A stretch of DNA of 64,000 nt from Cohnella luojiensis (GCF_004564235.1 NZ_SOMN01000004.1:1-64000), one strand, 5' to 3'. Shown: positions 1 through 9,255, counted from the first letter of the stretch. Notes: generated by a model not told the origin, from the sequence alone. Translations and numbers: made by a program.

Positions 1-228
1 TTGTTTGCTGTACGCTTATTCCTTGCTTGGACCAAAAAAACAAACGACACAGGGCTTTTCCCCATGCCGTTTCGGATTTCATTTTAATTCCAGGTCTTGT
101 CTTTGAGCTTAACTTAATGACATTGCCGTCTCGGGAGCCCTTTTTGCATTGACTTAATCTTTAATATCGAGGTTGCCGCCAAGATGAGGCTGAACGCTTT
201 GTTCCATCATTTGCACGATTTCCCCCTC

Positions 229-2481
229 TTACTTCACCGAAACGCGAATCGTAACGGATTTACCTCCGAACGTGCCTTTGATGGATGCGCTGCCTTTGCC
301 GATGACCTTGATGCTGCCGTCGGTTACGGTAGCAACCGTTGCCTTGGAGGTTGTCCATACCGCTAAAGCCGTGACGTTAGCCGTCTTGCCGTTCTCGTAA
401 AGCGCGGTAAGCACGATGCTTGCTTGATCGCCGATTGCTGGCTTAATCGAGGTTGCGGAAGCCGTAAGCTTGGACAGCTTGGCTGTAACTACGTAAGGAA
501 TCTCGAGGTTTTTGCCTTGAACGGTTGCAGTAAGCTTGCCGCTGCCCTCTGCTAACCCCTTAACCGAAGCTCCTTTAATCGTCAGGTGTTCATCGCTCGA
601 CGCACTCCAATCGATGCGAGAGCCGAGTGTTACTTTTTTGCCACTCTTCGTAATCCCGGTTACTTTGATCGTTTGCGACTTTTTCAAGGTTACGCTCACT
701 TTGGTCGGAGCGATGATGAAGGATGCGAACTCCTCTTCCACCGTCACTTTGATTTTCACCGTTTTGTTCAAGTACGTTCCGGTTAATGTCGCGGTTGCCG
801 GGAGCAAGCCTTTCATTGTCGTTGCCTTGACAAGCAAGTTCGGCGTGGAGGATTTCCAGGTTATTTTATCGGAGATCGTTTCTTCTTCCCCGTCTTCATA
901 AATAAGCTGTATCTTAGGCAAATCGACTTCCTTGCCGATGACGACGCTGATCGTATCCGCGGAAGGGACCAAAGTCAGGATTTTTTTATGAACGTTAATC
1001 GTTAATGTATCTTTGATGATCGTTTCGTCCGACGCTTTAATCTGCGCGGTTAGAGTAACGGTTCCGCTCGCGAGAGCTTTCCATTTGCCGTCTTCGATCG
1101 CGACGACATCGTCTTCGCTTGAAGACCATTCCACTAATTTGCCGATATCTTTTGAATCGCCTGTTACTGTCTTGCCTGAAACAGCCGGAAGAGTGGCTGT
1201 ATCTTCTAAGAAAACATCAAGCGAATCCTTGGAGATTTCGACCGTAGTAATCGTCGGAAATACCGTAACGGAAATATCCTTGGATAAGCCTTTATGAGAG
1301 ACATTGATTTTGGCCGTTCCGACGCCTTTAGGATTTATCCAGACCGTTCCGTCGATTTTCGTTGAAATGGCGGCAACCGCTTGGTCCGCATCGGAAATTT
1401 TCCACACGGCTTCGTCGGTAACGAGATCAGGCTCGTCGACCCCTTTTAAAGCCTCCGCCTTCAGCTCAACTCCGGTTCCGTAAAGGGTTAAATAAATCGG
1501 CTTATCCGGAGTGACTCTCAGCGCCTCGTATTCCGTCCTCACGATGACGGTTACGGAATCGGTTACGCCATAACGCTTAGCGGAGACGATAGCCGTACCC
1601 GCTCCGACAGCCGTCAGCTTGTTCCCCTCCACTTTAACGATCGCTGCATTACTGGTCGACCAAATGTCCGTCTCGTCTAGCGGAACAGTTCCTCCGACTT
1701 TCTGAGTCGCTTGGGCCTTGAGGGTTTTATCAGCACCCACGTTCATATCGATCGGACCTTCGATAATCTTACTATCGCTATCTAAAATATCGATCGAGGA
1801 GTACGGCGACTCTACGGTTAAAGCGATAGAATCCGATTTCCCTTTGGACTTGACTGTAATCGTAACCGTACCCGCAGTCAGCAACGTAACCGTGCCGCTG
1901 CTCACCGTTGCGACAGCCGAGTTCGAGGTCGTCCATTGCGCCGCAGCCGTGATGTCGTCATTCACGGAAGATCCCTTGGTTCCCCATGCCGTCAGCTTAA
2001 GCTCAGAACCTAGATTGATATCTTGCTTGTCCGGCGCATCGCCCGTTGCCGTCTTTAATTTCACATCTTCGTAGTAGTACTCGGAAACGACGAGGAAGGT
2101 ATCCGACTTGTCCTTGTATTTCGCCGTGATCGTAGCCGAAGATACGGCCCCGGTGGCGGTGACGACGCCTTTGACGACCTTAACCGAGGTCGAAGTCGAG
2201 GACCAAGTCGCGTCCTCCGTGACGTTTCTGGCAGCAGATACGCCGGAAATATTGGCATAAGCCGTTAAGATGATGGAATTATCTTCTACGTATAATTTCC
2301 CGCTCTGGGTATCGGGCGTGAGGTAAACATCGTTCACGGTTTCCTCCGCCGCTGAAGCTGCTCCGGCGAACGAACTGCCCACAATGGCAAACACAAGGAA
2401 CATCGAGAGAATTCGATTATAAAAGTTGCTGGGACGGGACGACGCGGTCTGGTTTTTCTCTGTTTTGTTCCACATTCTCAT
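229..2481 (-). CDS. Secreted protein with about eight bacterial Ig-like (Big_2) domains
   Basis: A 750-residue exported protein. The N-terminus has a basic stretch, a hydrophobic core (about residues 25-40) and an AxA-type site near ASAAEE, so it is probably cleaved by signal peptidase I. The rest is about eight copies of a roughly 85-residue module, each containing a W-x-(S/T)-(S/T) motif and ending in a GxxxIT-like strand pair, as in Big_2 domains (approximate borders 44, 135, 225, 318, 410, 500, 582, 667). No catalytic domain, LPXTG motif or SLH domain is visible, so how it stays on the cell is unknown. Such proteins usually act in surface adhesion or as spacers for other domains. A GGAGG lies 11 nt before the ATG. 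It is followed on its own strand only by the window edge. The product class is secure; the role is not. Confidence 0.85.
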   Translation of the reverse strand: MRMWNKTEKNQTASSRPSNFYNRILSMFLVFAIVGSSFAGAASAAEETVNDVYLTPDTQSGKLYVEDNSIILTAYANISGVSAARNVTEDATWSSTSTSVKVVKGVVTATGAVSSATITAKYKDKSDTFLVVSEYYYEDVKLKTATGDAPDKQDINLGSELKLTAWGTKGSSVNDDITAAAQWTTSNSAVATVSSGTVTLLTAGTVTITVKSKGKSDSIALTVESPYSSIDILDSDSKIIEGPIDMNVGADKTLKAQATQKVGGTVPLDETDIWSTSNAAIVKVEGNKLTAVGAGTAIVSAKRYGVTDSVTVIVRTEYEALRVTPDKPIYLTLYGTGVELKAEALKGVDEPDLVTDEAVWKISDADQAVAAISTKIDGTVWINPKGVGTAKINVSHKGLSKDISVTVFPTITTVEISKDSLDVFLEDTATLPAVSGKTVTGDSKDIGKLVEWSSSEDDVVAIEDGKWKALASGTVTLTAQIKASDETIIKDTLTINVHKKILTLVPSADTISVVIGKEVDLPKIQLIYEDGEEETISDKITWKSSTPNLLVKATTMKGLLPATATLTGTYLNKTVKIKVTVEEEFASFIIAPTKVSVTLKKSQTIKVTGITKSGKKVTLGSRIDWSASSDEHLTIKGASVKGLAEGSGKLTATVQGKNLEIPYVVTAKLSKLTASATSIKPAIGDQASIVLTALYENGKTANVTALAVWTTSKATVATVTDGSIKVIGKGSASIKGTFGGKSVTIRVSVK

Positions 2482-2598
2482 TTGTAAGGCGATCCTCCAT
2501 AGCTGCTTTTTCTATTTAACGCTCTACCTATATAACGGTTTCAACCGGAGAATGTTGAAGATAATTTTGGAAATTCTCATGATTCTCACGCAAAATAA

Positions 2599-2630
2599 GC
2601 ACCCCTTAGTTCCGCAAGACTAAGGGGTGC
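2599..2630 (-). terminator. Rho-independent terminator after the KapB-like gene
   Basis: A perfect 12-bp inverted repeat (2599-2610 with 2619-2630, arm GCACCCCTTAGT) with an 8-nt loop. On the minus strand it is followed by a T-rich stretch, so it ends transcription coming from the gene at 2679-3059. Confidence 0.8.
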
Positions 2631-2678
2631 GATCGCAATGTTGAATTTTGTCCGAAAACCGTGACTTAAGTTCTACCC

Positions 2679-3059
2679 TCACATGCCATAGTCCTTGCGC
2701 AGACTTTCCAAGTTCTCCAAGCTGCGCTCCGACCAACGCTTCAAGCGGTCGATACGCTCCATCTCGATGCCAAGCGCGGTCTGCAACGACTCCCGATAGT
2801 CGGGAATCGCGCCCGTGTAAGGCTGCACTGTTTGAATCGGCACCCATACCTTCTCGGTATAGGAGAGCGCACGGCGTTCATGAAACATGGCTGCATCCGG
2901 GTCATAGGAGCTATGCAGGTCTCCCTGGGTTGGATGCTGAAGCACCGCCAGCACCTTCACCAGCACCCGCCGATCGTCCCGTTCGAACGCTTCGCCGACA
3001 TAATCCCCTGTTTTATAAGATATTTTCACAATTTCCGGGATTCCGCTTGTTTCATTCAT
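2679..3059 (-). CDS. kapB: KapB-like protein (kinase-associated lipoprotein B family)
   Basis: A 126-residue protein matching the KapB family in length and in its characteristic blocks: YKTGDYVGE near the start, KVLAVLQHPTQGDLH, FHERRAL, and PDYRESLQ. In Bacillus subtilis KapB is linked to the sporulation phosphorelay kinase KinB. I see no lipobox here, so lipidation is doubtful; the family name is historical. The ATG at 3059 is 11 nt from an AGGAGG; a TTG three codons upstream is too close to it. It is divergent from the glycosyltransferase gene at 3162 and has its own terminator at 2599-2630. The family call rests on remembered motif similarity and is fairly confident; the cellular role in this organism is inferred. 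Confidence 0.75.
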   Translation of the reverse strand: MNETSGIPEIVKISYKTGDYVGEAFERDDRRVLVKVLAVLQHPTQGDLHSSYDPDAAMFHERRALSYTEKVWVPIQTVQPYTGAIPDYRESLQTALGIEMERIDRLKRWSERSLENLESLRKDYGM

Positions 3060-3161
3060 TGTAATCAATTCCTCCTTTGGCTAGTTTCTTCTTATTGTAC
3101 CACTTGTTCCGCGCCCCTCTTCAGCGTAATATGGTAATAGGTAAAGTGGAGGATTATTTCT

Positions 3162-4277
3162 ATGCGTAAAAAACGAGTTCTGCTGCTTTCCGAAGGTTTC
3201 GGTACCGGACATACGCAAGCCGCTTATGCGCTCTCGGTTGGATTGCGCCAGCTATCGCCGCGTATCCAGACGCGCGTCATTGAGTTGGGCACCTTTCTGA
3301 ATCCCATCATAGGCCCTTTGATACTGTCCGCCTATCGCAAGACCGTGAGCAAACAGCCCAAGCTGGTCGGGAGAATGTACCGAAGCGGCTATCATAAATC
3401 ATTAAACCGAATGACGCAATTCGCCTTGCACCGGTTATTTTACAATCAAGTCGCGGACGTCGTCCGTCAATTGAAGCCGGATTCCATCGTCTGCACCCAC
3501 CCTGTACCCAATGCCGTCGTAAGTCGGTTGAAAAGGCTTGGGTTGGATGTTCCTTTGTATACGCTAATAACGGACTACGATGCCCACGCGTCTTGGACCA
3601 ATCCGGAGGTTAACACCTACCTGGTAAGCACCCCTGCCGTTCGGAATAAACTAATCGCACGCGGCGTTCCACCTACGTCGATCGAAGTAACCGGCATTCC
3701 CGTTCATCCGAACTTCTGGCACCCTCATGACAGGGCCGAAATCCTATCGCAATTCAAGCTGAAGGACATGCCTACTGTCCTCATTATGGGCGGAGGCTGG
3801 GGATTGCTATACGGAGAAGAGCTCGTGGAGTATATGGCCGCCTATACGGATCGCGTTCAGCTTATCTTGTGCATGGGCAACAACGAGAAAGCCAAGGAGA
3901 AGCTGCTCTCCGATTCGCGATTCCAGCATAAGAACGTACATGTGCTTGGATTTACGAAGGAAATCAGCAAGCTGATGGACGTCTCGGATTTGCTCGTCAC
4001 CAAACCGGGCGGAATGACCTGCACGGAAGGCATGTCCAAAGGAATTCCGATGCTCTTCTACGAGCCCATCCCGGGTCAAGAGGAAGAGAATGCCGAATAT
4101 TTCGTCACCCATGGCTTTGGGGAATTGATGAAGAACAGCGAAACGATAGACCGGTGGTTCCGTTTGATCCAAGAGCCGTACGCGGCCTATCAGCACCGGG
4201 ATAGTCTTCTCGCTCTACGCAATGCGGAATATCACCCGGCCAAGTGCTCCGAGGCTGTACTGGCATTGATGGAATAG
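3162..4277 (+). CDS. MGD/UgtP-type diacylglycerol glycosyltransferase (GT28)
   Basis: A 371-residue cytoplasmic, membrane-associated glycosyltransferase of the MurG/monogalactosyldiacylglycerol synthase fold. The N-terminal domain (about 1-170) begins with VLLLSEGFGTGHTQAA, the usual family start with a conserved GxGH loop, and contains CTHP and TDYDAH. The C-terminal domain has MGGGWG (about residue 210) and the sugar-nucleotide signature VTKPGGMTCTEG near residue 285, followed by P-x-PGQEEENA. In Bacillus, UgtP uses UDP-glucose to glucosylate diacylglycerol for glycolipids and the lipoteichoic acid anchor; that substrate is inferred here. It is a single gene convergent with the NlpC/P60 gene, and the two share the hairpin at 4289-4335. 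Confidence 0.85.
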   Translation: MRKKRVLLLSEGFGTGHTQAAYALSVGLRQLSPRIQTRVIELGTFLNPIIGPLILSAYRKTVSKQPKLVGRMYRSGYHKSLNRMTQFALHRLFYNQVADVVRQLKPDSIVCTHPVPNAVVSRLKRLGLDVPLYTLITDYDAHASWTNPEVNTYLVSTPAVRNKLIARGVPPTSIEVTGIPVHPNFWHPHDRAEILSQFKLKDMPTVLIMGGGWGLLYGEELVEYMAAYTDRVQLILCMGNNEKAKEKLLSDSRFQHKNVHVLGFTKEISKLMDVSDLLVTKPGGMTCTEGMSKGIPMLFYEPIPGQEEENAEYFVTHGFGELMKNSETIDRWFRLIQEPYAAYQHRDSLLALRNAEYHPAKCSEAVLALME

Positions 4278-4288
4278 TTTAATTTATG

Positions 4289-4335
4289 AAAAAAGAGTTC
4301 GAGCGCCGCGACATGCGGTACCCGAACTCTTTTTT
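4289..4335. terminator. Bidirectional terminator between convergent genes
   Basis: A perfect 13-bp inverted repeat (4289-4301 with 4323-4335) whose arms begin and end in A/T runs, so it gives a GC stem plus a U-tract in both directions. It lies between the glycosyltransferase stop and the peptidase stop. Confidence 0.9.
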
Positions 4336-4346
4336 AGTTATGGAAT

Positions 4347-5327
4347 TTACAACGCGCTGCCGCCAAACAAGAACCGGTGCTCCCAATGCTTGCCGACAAT
4401 ACTGTCGGTCCGAACTCCGCCGGATGCAACGGAATAAGTTTGCAGCACCTTACCGTCGCCCAAATAGATGGCCACATGCGAGATTCTCTCTTCGAAAGGA
4501 CGTTTGCCCGCATAGCTGGATGCTTTCGTGCCTTTATAATCCATGAAGAACATCAAATCTCCACGCTTTAGCGAATGCCAGTCCGTAGTAACCGGGCTCT
4601 TGTCTCGTACATAGGCGCCTTGCGTGCGCGAGCTCGCGGGAAGAGTGACGTTCAATGCATCCTTGAAAGCCTGGCGCACGAAATCCGAGCAATCGAATGT
4701 CGTCGTCGTGTTGCGGTTTGAACCAAATTCATAGGGAGTGCCCAGATATTTAAGCCCTGCCGCTATCACTTTCTCGACCTGCTGGCTCGGCGTCGGCGTT
4801 GGTGCCGGAGTTGGAGCCGGCTTCTGCGGAAGAGATGCTGTCAGCTTAACGTATTGCGTAGAACTGCTCACGTATCCGGTAGCTCCCGAAGCATCCTTAA
4901 CCGCATACCAATAGGAGTTTACAACGCTCGTTATCGTGATCCGCTCGTCCCTTTGGAGATAACGGATGAGCGCTCCGTTCGTAGAAGGCGCGTTGCGGAA
5001 GGATACCGACGATACGACGATCGCGTTTGTACCCGCCTGGCCCTGTTCGGGCTCTTTATAACTGATATATTTAGAATTAGAGGAAACGTAGCCGACGATG
5101 CCTTTGCCGTCCTGTACTTTAAGCCAATAGGAATTGGTCTTTTCCAGCACGGAAACCGTTTCTCCCGCTTTCAAATACTTCATGACGTTCGACGACGTGC
5201 TAGGACCGCTTCTAAAGCTAACCGATGATACGACTACCGCAGTTGTTCCTTGCTGCGCTGCCGCAAAGGCAGGAATGGATACGAACAACAATACCGACGC
5301 GATGAATAGGATGATGCCTTTTTTCAA
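4347..5327 (-). CDS. Secreted SH3b-SH3b-NlpC/P60 peptidoglycan endopeptidase
   Basis: A 326-residue exported cell-wall hydrolase. The TTG start (GGAGG 9 nt upstream) gives an MKK signal peptide with cleavage after AFAAA near residue 24. Two bacterial SH3 domains follow (about 28-92 and 99-163), each starting VVVSSVSFRSGPST-like and ending GYVSS. A Pro/Thr linker (165-183) leads to an NlpC/P60 domain (about 187-322). The catalytic Cys is in TTFDCSDFVRQAF, the His in RISHVAIYLGDG, and a polar third residue lies near the end. These enzymes usually cut the D-Glu-diaminopimelate bond in stem peptides. It is monocistronic and shares a terminator with the upstream convergent gene. Confidence 0.92.
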   Translation of the reverse strand: MKKGIILFIASVLLFVSIPAFAAAQQGTTAVVVSSVSFRSGPSTSSNVMKYLKAGETVSVLEKTNSYWLKVQDGKGIVGYVSSNSKYISYKEPEQGQAGTNAIVVSSVSFRNAPSTNGALIRYLQRDERITITSVVNSYWYAVKDASGATGYVSSSTQYVKLTASLPQKPAPTPAPTPTPSQQVEKVIAAGLKYLGTPYEFGSNRNTTTTFDCSDFVRQAFKDALNVTLPASSRTQGAYVRDKSPVTTDWHSLKRGDLMFFMDYKGTKASSYAGKRPFEERISHVAIYLGDGKVLQTYSVASGGVRTDSIVGKHWEHRFLFGGSAL

Positions 5328-5587
5328 CCGTTTCGTCCTCCTATGGAATCCATTTTAGGTAGCAAAAAGCGCTCCTACTTGTCCATTATAGGGGGACTTG
5401 GGGATCCTTCCATGAGTCGTCATTCTCAGACCGAATATCCTTCATGGGAAAAGAGTTCCATATTCGTCTAGGTACGGAGAACGGGAAGCCCCGCAGGTCA
5501 AGGGGAAACAAGAGGGGAAATGGGCAGGGGCAGGGAGTAATTACCACGCAGGTATTGCTGATTTAGCAGATATTCCGCCTATTCCGC

Positions 5588-6466
5588 CTATTGCGCCGTA
5601 GAATCATCAGGCTCTACATGAACATGCACAGTCTCGATGTCATGCTTCCGCTTCATTCTTCGCTCTATGGTGTCGCATATTTCATGGCTTTCCACCAAGG
5701 AGATGGACGGATTCACTACGATGACGACATCCACTAGCACGGTGCTCCCGTGAATCCTTGCCCGAATGTCTTTAATAGCTTTAACGCCTTTCGTCTTTTC
5801 GACCGTAGTCCGCAGGCTCATGAGCTGCTGTACGTCAAACCCGTCAGTTAGCGTATGGGTCGCCGATATGAAAATATCCCAAGCGGTCTTCAGGATGATA
5901 CAGCCGACGGCAATCGCAGCGACTCCATCTAACCAGGGGAGACCTAGACGCGTGCCGAAAATACCGATCGCCGCGCCGATGCTTACAAGGGCATCCGATC
6001 GATTATCTTGGGCGGCAGCCAGCAGGGCTTGATTGTGGATCCGCCTGGCTAGTCTGATATTGTATAGGTAGATTCCATACATTAAACCCGCTGCGACCAG
6101 CGCTACCCATCCCGCATTGAGATCGGGTGTCGTGAACTCCCCTTTCCATAGATTGCGCACTGCGGCTATAAGAACCTGAAGGCCTACTGTCCCCATGATA
6201 AAGGAAGCCAACAGAGCAGCGATCGTCTCCGCCCGCAGATGGCCATAAGGATGATCTTGGTCCGGCGGCTTGCGTGAGATTCGAAGCCCGATGAGCACGG
6301 CAGCCGACGCCACGATATCGGTCACATTGTTTAAGCCGTCTGCCGTTAACGCCTCGGATGCGAAAAGCCAACCCGCGGCCAGCTTCAAGGAGGAGAGCAC
6401 GAGGTAGGCCCCGATGCTGATCCAGGCGCCCTTCTCTCCTTTTTTGATATCGCCGTAGATATCCAT
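5588..6466 (-). CDS. Cation diffusion facilitator (CDF) metal-efflux transporter
   Basis: A 292-residue inner-membrane metal/proton antiporter. Helix II has the metal-site pattern SEALTADGLNNVTD and helix V has AAAQDNRSDALVS, giving the paired D/N-x-x-x-D motifs of the CDF family. DHPYGHLRAET between helices II and III is the conserved HPYGH block. The C-terminal cytoplasmic domain (about 205-292) has the RxHGSxxxVDVVI fold and ends EIxxVHVHVEP. Zn, Mn, Fe or Co/Ni export are all possible from the sequence. I chose the ATG at 6466, preceded by a GGGGGA, because an ATG 30 codons earlier adds an unlikely polar leader. An unusual long inverted repeat lies about 90 bp upstream. Confidence 0.88.
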   Translation of the reverse strand: MDIYGDIKKGEKGAWISIGAYLVLSSLKLAAGWLFASEALTADGLNNVTDIVASAAVLIGLRISRKPPDQDHPYGHLRAETIAALLASFIMGTVGLQVLIAAVRNLWKGEFTTPDLNAGWVALVAAGLMYGIYLYNIRLARRIHNQALLAAAQDNRSDALVSIGAAIGIFGTRLGLPWLDGVAAIAVGCIILKTAWDIFISATHTLTDGFDVQQLMSLRTTVEKTKGVKAIKDIRARIHGSTVLVDVVIVVNPSISLVESHEICDTIERRMKRKHDIETVHVHVEPDDSTAQ

Positions 6467-6553
6467 TCCGCGTCCCCCATTTTCTAACCTTTTTGCACAA
6501 CGACCATCGCAATAGTTTAACCTTAGATCCCAATCCCAAAACATGCCAGCAAG

Positions 6554-6600
6554 CATAAACGTCTGTCGCCGTCCTTAGGGATGGCGACAATACGTTTATG
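6554..6600. repeat. 47-bp interrupted inverted repeat upstream of the CDF gene
   Basis: Outer arms CATAAACGT (6554-6562) and ACGTTTATG (6592-6600) are exact complements. Inner arms TGTCGCC (6564-6570) and GGCGACA (6583-6589) are also complementary. Together they form one long hairpin with small bulges and a 12-nt loop. It lies between the ABC-F terminator and the CDF start. Neither strand shows a U-tract, so it is not an ordinary terminator. It could be a 5' leader structure or a double operator. Confidence 0.6.
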
Positions 6601-6612
6601 TCGGAGGTTATA

Positions 6613-6645
6613 CAAAAAACGCTCGCCGGATTTCCCGGCAAGCGT
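6613..6645 (-). terminator. Terminator of the MBL-hydrolase/ABC-F operon
   Basis: An 11-bp stem (6619-6629 with 6635-6645) with one G-U pair and a 5-nt loop, followed on the minus strand by six T residues. It lies directly after the ABC-F stop. Confidence 0.9.
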
Positions 6646-6652
6646 CGCATTC

Positions 6653-8284
6653 TTATTTTCTCATATCCTCCGGAATCAATTGTGCCCGAAGCGCCTGAAC
6701 TTCCGGGTGCTCCAAGTATTCGTCGAAGGTCATCATCCGGTCGATGACGCCGTTCGGCGTAATCTCGATGATCCGGTTGGCGATCGTCTGCATGAACTGA
6801 TGGTCATGGGACGTGAAGATAATCGGACCGTCGAAGTCGATCAACCCGTTATTGAGCGCCGTAATGGACTCCAAGTCCAAATGGTTCGTCGGCTCGTCAA
6901 GCAACAGCACGTTCCCGTTCGTAAGCATCATGCGGGAAAGCATGCAGCGTACTTTTTCTCCCCCCGACAAGACGGAGCCCTTCTTCAGAGCCTCGTCGCC
7001 CGAGAACAACATCCGGCCAAGGAATCCGCGGATGAACGATTCGTCCGGATCCTTGGTGTATTGGCGCAGCCATTCGACCAAGTTCAGGTCCACGCCGTCG
7101 AAGTAAGCGGAGTTTTCCTTAGGAAAATAAGCCTTAACCGCGGTTACTCCCCAAGTTACGGAACCTTCGTCAGGCTCCTTTTCTCCTACGAGAATTTGGA
7201 ACAGAAGCGTCTTGGCATGGCCGTAAGGACCTACCAAAGCGATCTTGTCGCCTTTGTTAACGACGAAGTTGACGCCGTTAAGAATCTTCTCCCCTTCCAA
7301 GGCAGCGGTCAGATTCTCTACCGTTACTACTTGCTTGCCTACTTCGCGCTCAGGCTTGAAATTAATGAATGGATATTTGCGGTTGGAAGGACGGATATCG
7401 TCCAAAGAAATCTTGTCGAGCAACTTCTTACGGCTGGTCGCTTGCTTCGCTTTGGATTTATTGGCGGAGAACCGCTGAACGAACTCTTGCAGCTCTTTAA
7501 TCTTATCTTCCTTTTTCTTGTTCTGATCGCGCATGAGCCTCATGGCCAATTGGCTGGACTCGTACCAGAAGTCGTAGTTGCCGACGTACATTTGGATTTT
7601 ACCGTAATCGATATCCGCGATATGCGTACAAACTTGGTTCAAGAAGTGCCTGTCATGGGATACGACGATAACGGTACCTTCATAGCGGGAAAGGAAATCT
7701 TCCAACCAATTGATGGACTCGAGGTCCAAGTGGTTGGTAGGCTCATCGAGAAGCAAGATATTAGGGCTTCCGAACAAAGCTTGCGCGAGCAATACGCGAA
7801 CCTTCTCGTTACCGCTGAGCTCCGACATTTTCTTGTCGTGAAGCTCGGTCGTGATTCCGAGACCGTTCAGCATGCCGGCAGCTTCGCTCTCGGCTTCCCA
7901 GCCGTTCATTTCCGCGAATTCCGCTTCAAGCTCGCCCGCGCGCATGCCGTCTTCGTCGGAGAAATCTTCTTTAAGATAAATAGCGTCCTTCTCTTTCATA
8001 ACCTTATAGAGCTTCTCATGGCCCATGATGACCGTCTCTAGCACGTTGAATTCATCATACTCGTAGTGGTTTTGTTTCAGAACGGCCAAACGCTCGCCCG
8101 GGGTAATATGAACTTCGCCCGAGCTGGATTCCACTTCTCCGGACAGAATCTTAAGGAACGTGGATTTACCCGCTCCGTTAGCTCCGATCAAACCATAGCA
8201 GTTGCCGGGGGTGAATTTGATATTTACATCTTCGAACAGGGGGCGCTTGCCGAAACGCAGGCTTACGCCGGATACGGTAATCAT
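6653..8284 (-). CDS. ABC-F family ATPase (YkpA/YbiT-like ribosome-associated type)
   Basis: A 543-residue soluble protein with two ABC ATPase domains and no membrane segments. Domain 1 (about 1-250) has GANGAGKST, signature LSGNEKVR and Walker B ILLLDEPTNHLD. A charged linker (about 245-310) rich in K/E joins it to domain 2, which has signature LSGGEKVR and LLLDEPTNHLD. The second Walker A is atypical (GPYGHAKT, about 7206-7238). ABC-F proteins act on the ribosome E site, in translation rescue or antibiotic protection; the ordinary housekeeping YkpA/YbiT subgroup is most likely here. Its ATG overlaps the TGA of the upstream metallo-hydrolase by 4 bp, so the two are translationally coupled. 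Confidence 0.9.
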   Translation of the reverse strand: MITVSGVSLRFGKRPLFEDVNIKFTPGNCYGLIGANGAGKSTFLKILSGEVESSSGEVHITPGERLAVLKQNHYEYDEFNVLETVIMGHEKLYKVMKEKDAIYLKEDFSDEDGMRAGELEAEFAEMNGWEAESEAAGMLNGLGITTELHDKKMSELSGNEKVRVLLAQALFGSPNILLLDEPTNHLDLESINWLEDFLSRYEGTVIVVSHDRHFLNQVCTHIADIDYGKIQMYVGNYDFWYESSQLAMRLMRDQNKKKEDKIKELQEFVQRFSANKSKAKQATSRKKLLDKISLDDIRPSNRKYPFINFKPEREVGKQVVTVENLTAALEGEKILNGVNFVVNKGDKIALVGPYGHAKTLLFQILVGEKEPDEGSVTWGVTAVKAYFPKENSAYFDGVDLNLVEWLRQYTKDPDESFIRGFLGRMLFSGDEALKKGSVLSGGEKVRCMLSRMMLTNGNVLLLDEPTNHLDLESITALNNGLIDFDGPIIFTSHDHQFMQTIANRIIEITPNGVIDRMMTFDEYLEHPEVQALRAQLIPEDMRK

Positions 8285-9255
8285 GAGTCTAATCCATCCT
8301 TTGCTTTAAGGGTTTCTGTATGACTGTTTTCGAAGCGCATCGTCTCGCCGTGCTGGAGCAGCAATAGCTTCTCTTGCGGGATGCCGAGCTTTACTCTGGC
8401 CGTCTCCAATCGCTGCAAGGCTTCCGCGGGAGTATCGTCGGACAGCTTAAACGCGCCGTAATGCATGGGTACGAAATATTTCGCTCTCACGTCCAGGAAT
8501 GCCTGCAAGGCCTCTTCCGGACTGACATGCTGCGATGCCATGAACCATTCGGGATCGTACGCTCCTATGGGAAGCAAGGCCACGTCGATATCGAACTTCC
8601 GTCCGATCTCGTTAAACCCGCGGAAGTAGCCGCTATCCCCGGCAAAATAAATCGTCGGTCCGTGATCGATCTGCAGCACCCAGCCGCCCCAGTGGGAAGT
8701 ATTCATATCCCAAGGATTGCGGCGGGTCCAGTGCTGTGCGGGAACGAAAGTAAACTTTACCCCATGGAAAGAAATATCCTCCCACCAGTGAAGCTCCTTC
8801 GATTGAAGAAAACCCCTTACCATGAGCTTCTTCCTCAGACCCGCGGGCACGATCATTTTCTTGGGGCCTCTAAGCCGGCGAAGAGATCCTACGTGCAAAT
8901 GGTCATAGTGGGCATGGGAGATAAGCACGACGTCTACGGACGGCATGTCCGATAGTTCGATACCGGGGGGTGCCAGCCTCTTTTGAAATGCCATTCTCCG
9001 CGCCCATACGGGATCCGTGACGATGTTCAAGCCCGCCATTTGTATGAGAAAAGTAGAGTGCCCAATCCATGTTATGGACGGCTCGCTGCGGTTATGCTGT
9101 AGGAACCTTAGGTCTGGCGCCACGCTGGGAACGCACTCTCCGTATCCCTTGTTGCGCAGCTTGCGGAACCGATCCTCACGCCAACGGTCGAATTGATCCT
9201 TGGATGCTTTGCCAGCACCTACGGAATCCAAGTTGCCGAAGCGTCTTCTAAGCAT
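8281..9255 (-). CDS. Metallo-beta-lactamase-fold hydrolase (UlaG/NAPE-PLD-like)
   Basis: A 324-residue hydrolase. The metal-binding core is SHAHYDHLHVGSL (HxHxDH motif, about residue 112), with an upstream ITWIGHSTFLIQMAG strand pattern, a later FAGDSGYF (Asp ligand) and MHYGAFKLSD (final His). WDMNTSHWGGWVL is typical of the NAPE-phospholipase-D/UlaG-like branch. Substrates in this branch range from phospholipids to lactones, so none can be assigned. GGAGGG lies 6 nt before the ATG. It is the first gene of a two-gene operon with the overlapping ABC-F ATPase. Confidence 0.85.
   Translation of the reverse strand: MLRRRFGNLDSVGAGKASKDQFDRWREDRFRKLRNKGYGECVPSVAPDLRFLQHNRSEPSITWIGHSTFLIQMAGLNIVTDPVWARRMAFQKRLAPPGIELSDMPSVDVVLISHAHYDHLHVGSLRRLRGPKKMIVPAGLRKKLMVRGFLQSKELHWWEDISFHGVKFTFVPAQHWTRRNPWDMNTSHWGGWVLQIDHGPTIYFAGDSGYFRGFNEIGRKFDIDVALLPIGAYDPEWFMASQHVSPEEALQAFLDVRAKYFVPMHYGAFKLSDDTPAEALQRLETARVKLGIPQEKLLLLQHGETMRFENSHTETLKAKDGLDS

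Noticed and set aside
1-228. Gene remnant at the left edge
   Set aside because: No frame with a ribosome site or family motif was seen in the 228 bp before the first stop codon.
6581-8041. A 486-codon open frame on the plus strand opposite the ABC-F gene
   Set aside because: It has no ribosome site, its residues do not resemble any family, and it is an exact antisense shadow of a well-conserved ATPase gene.
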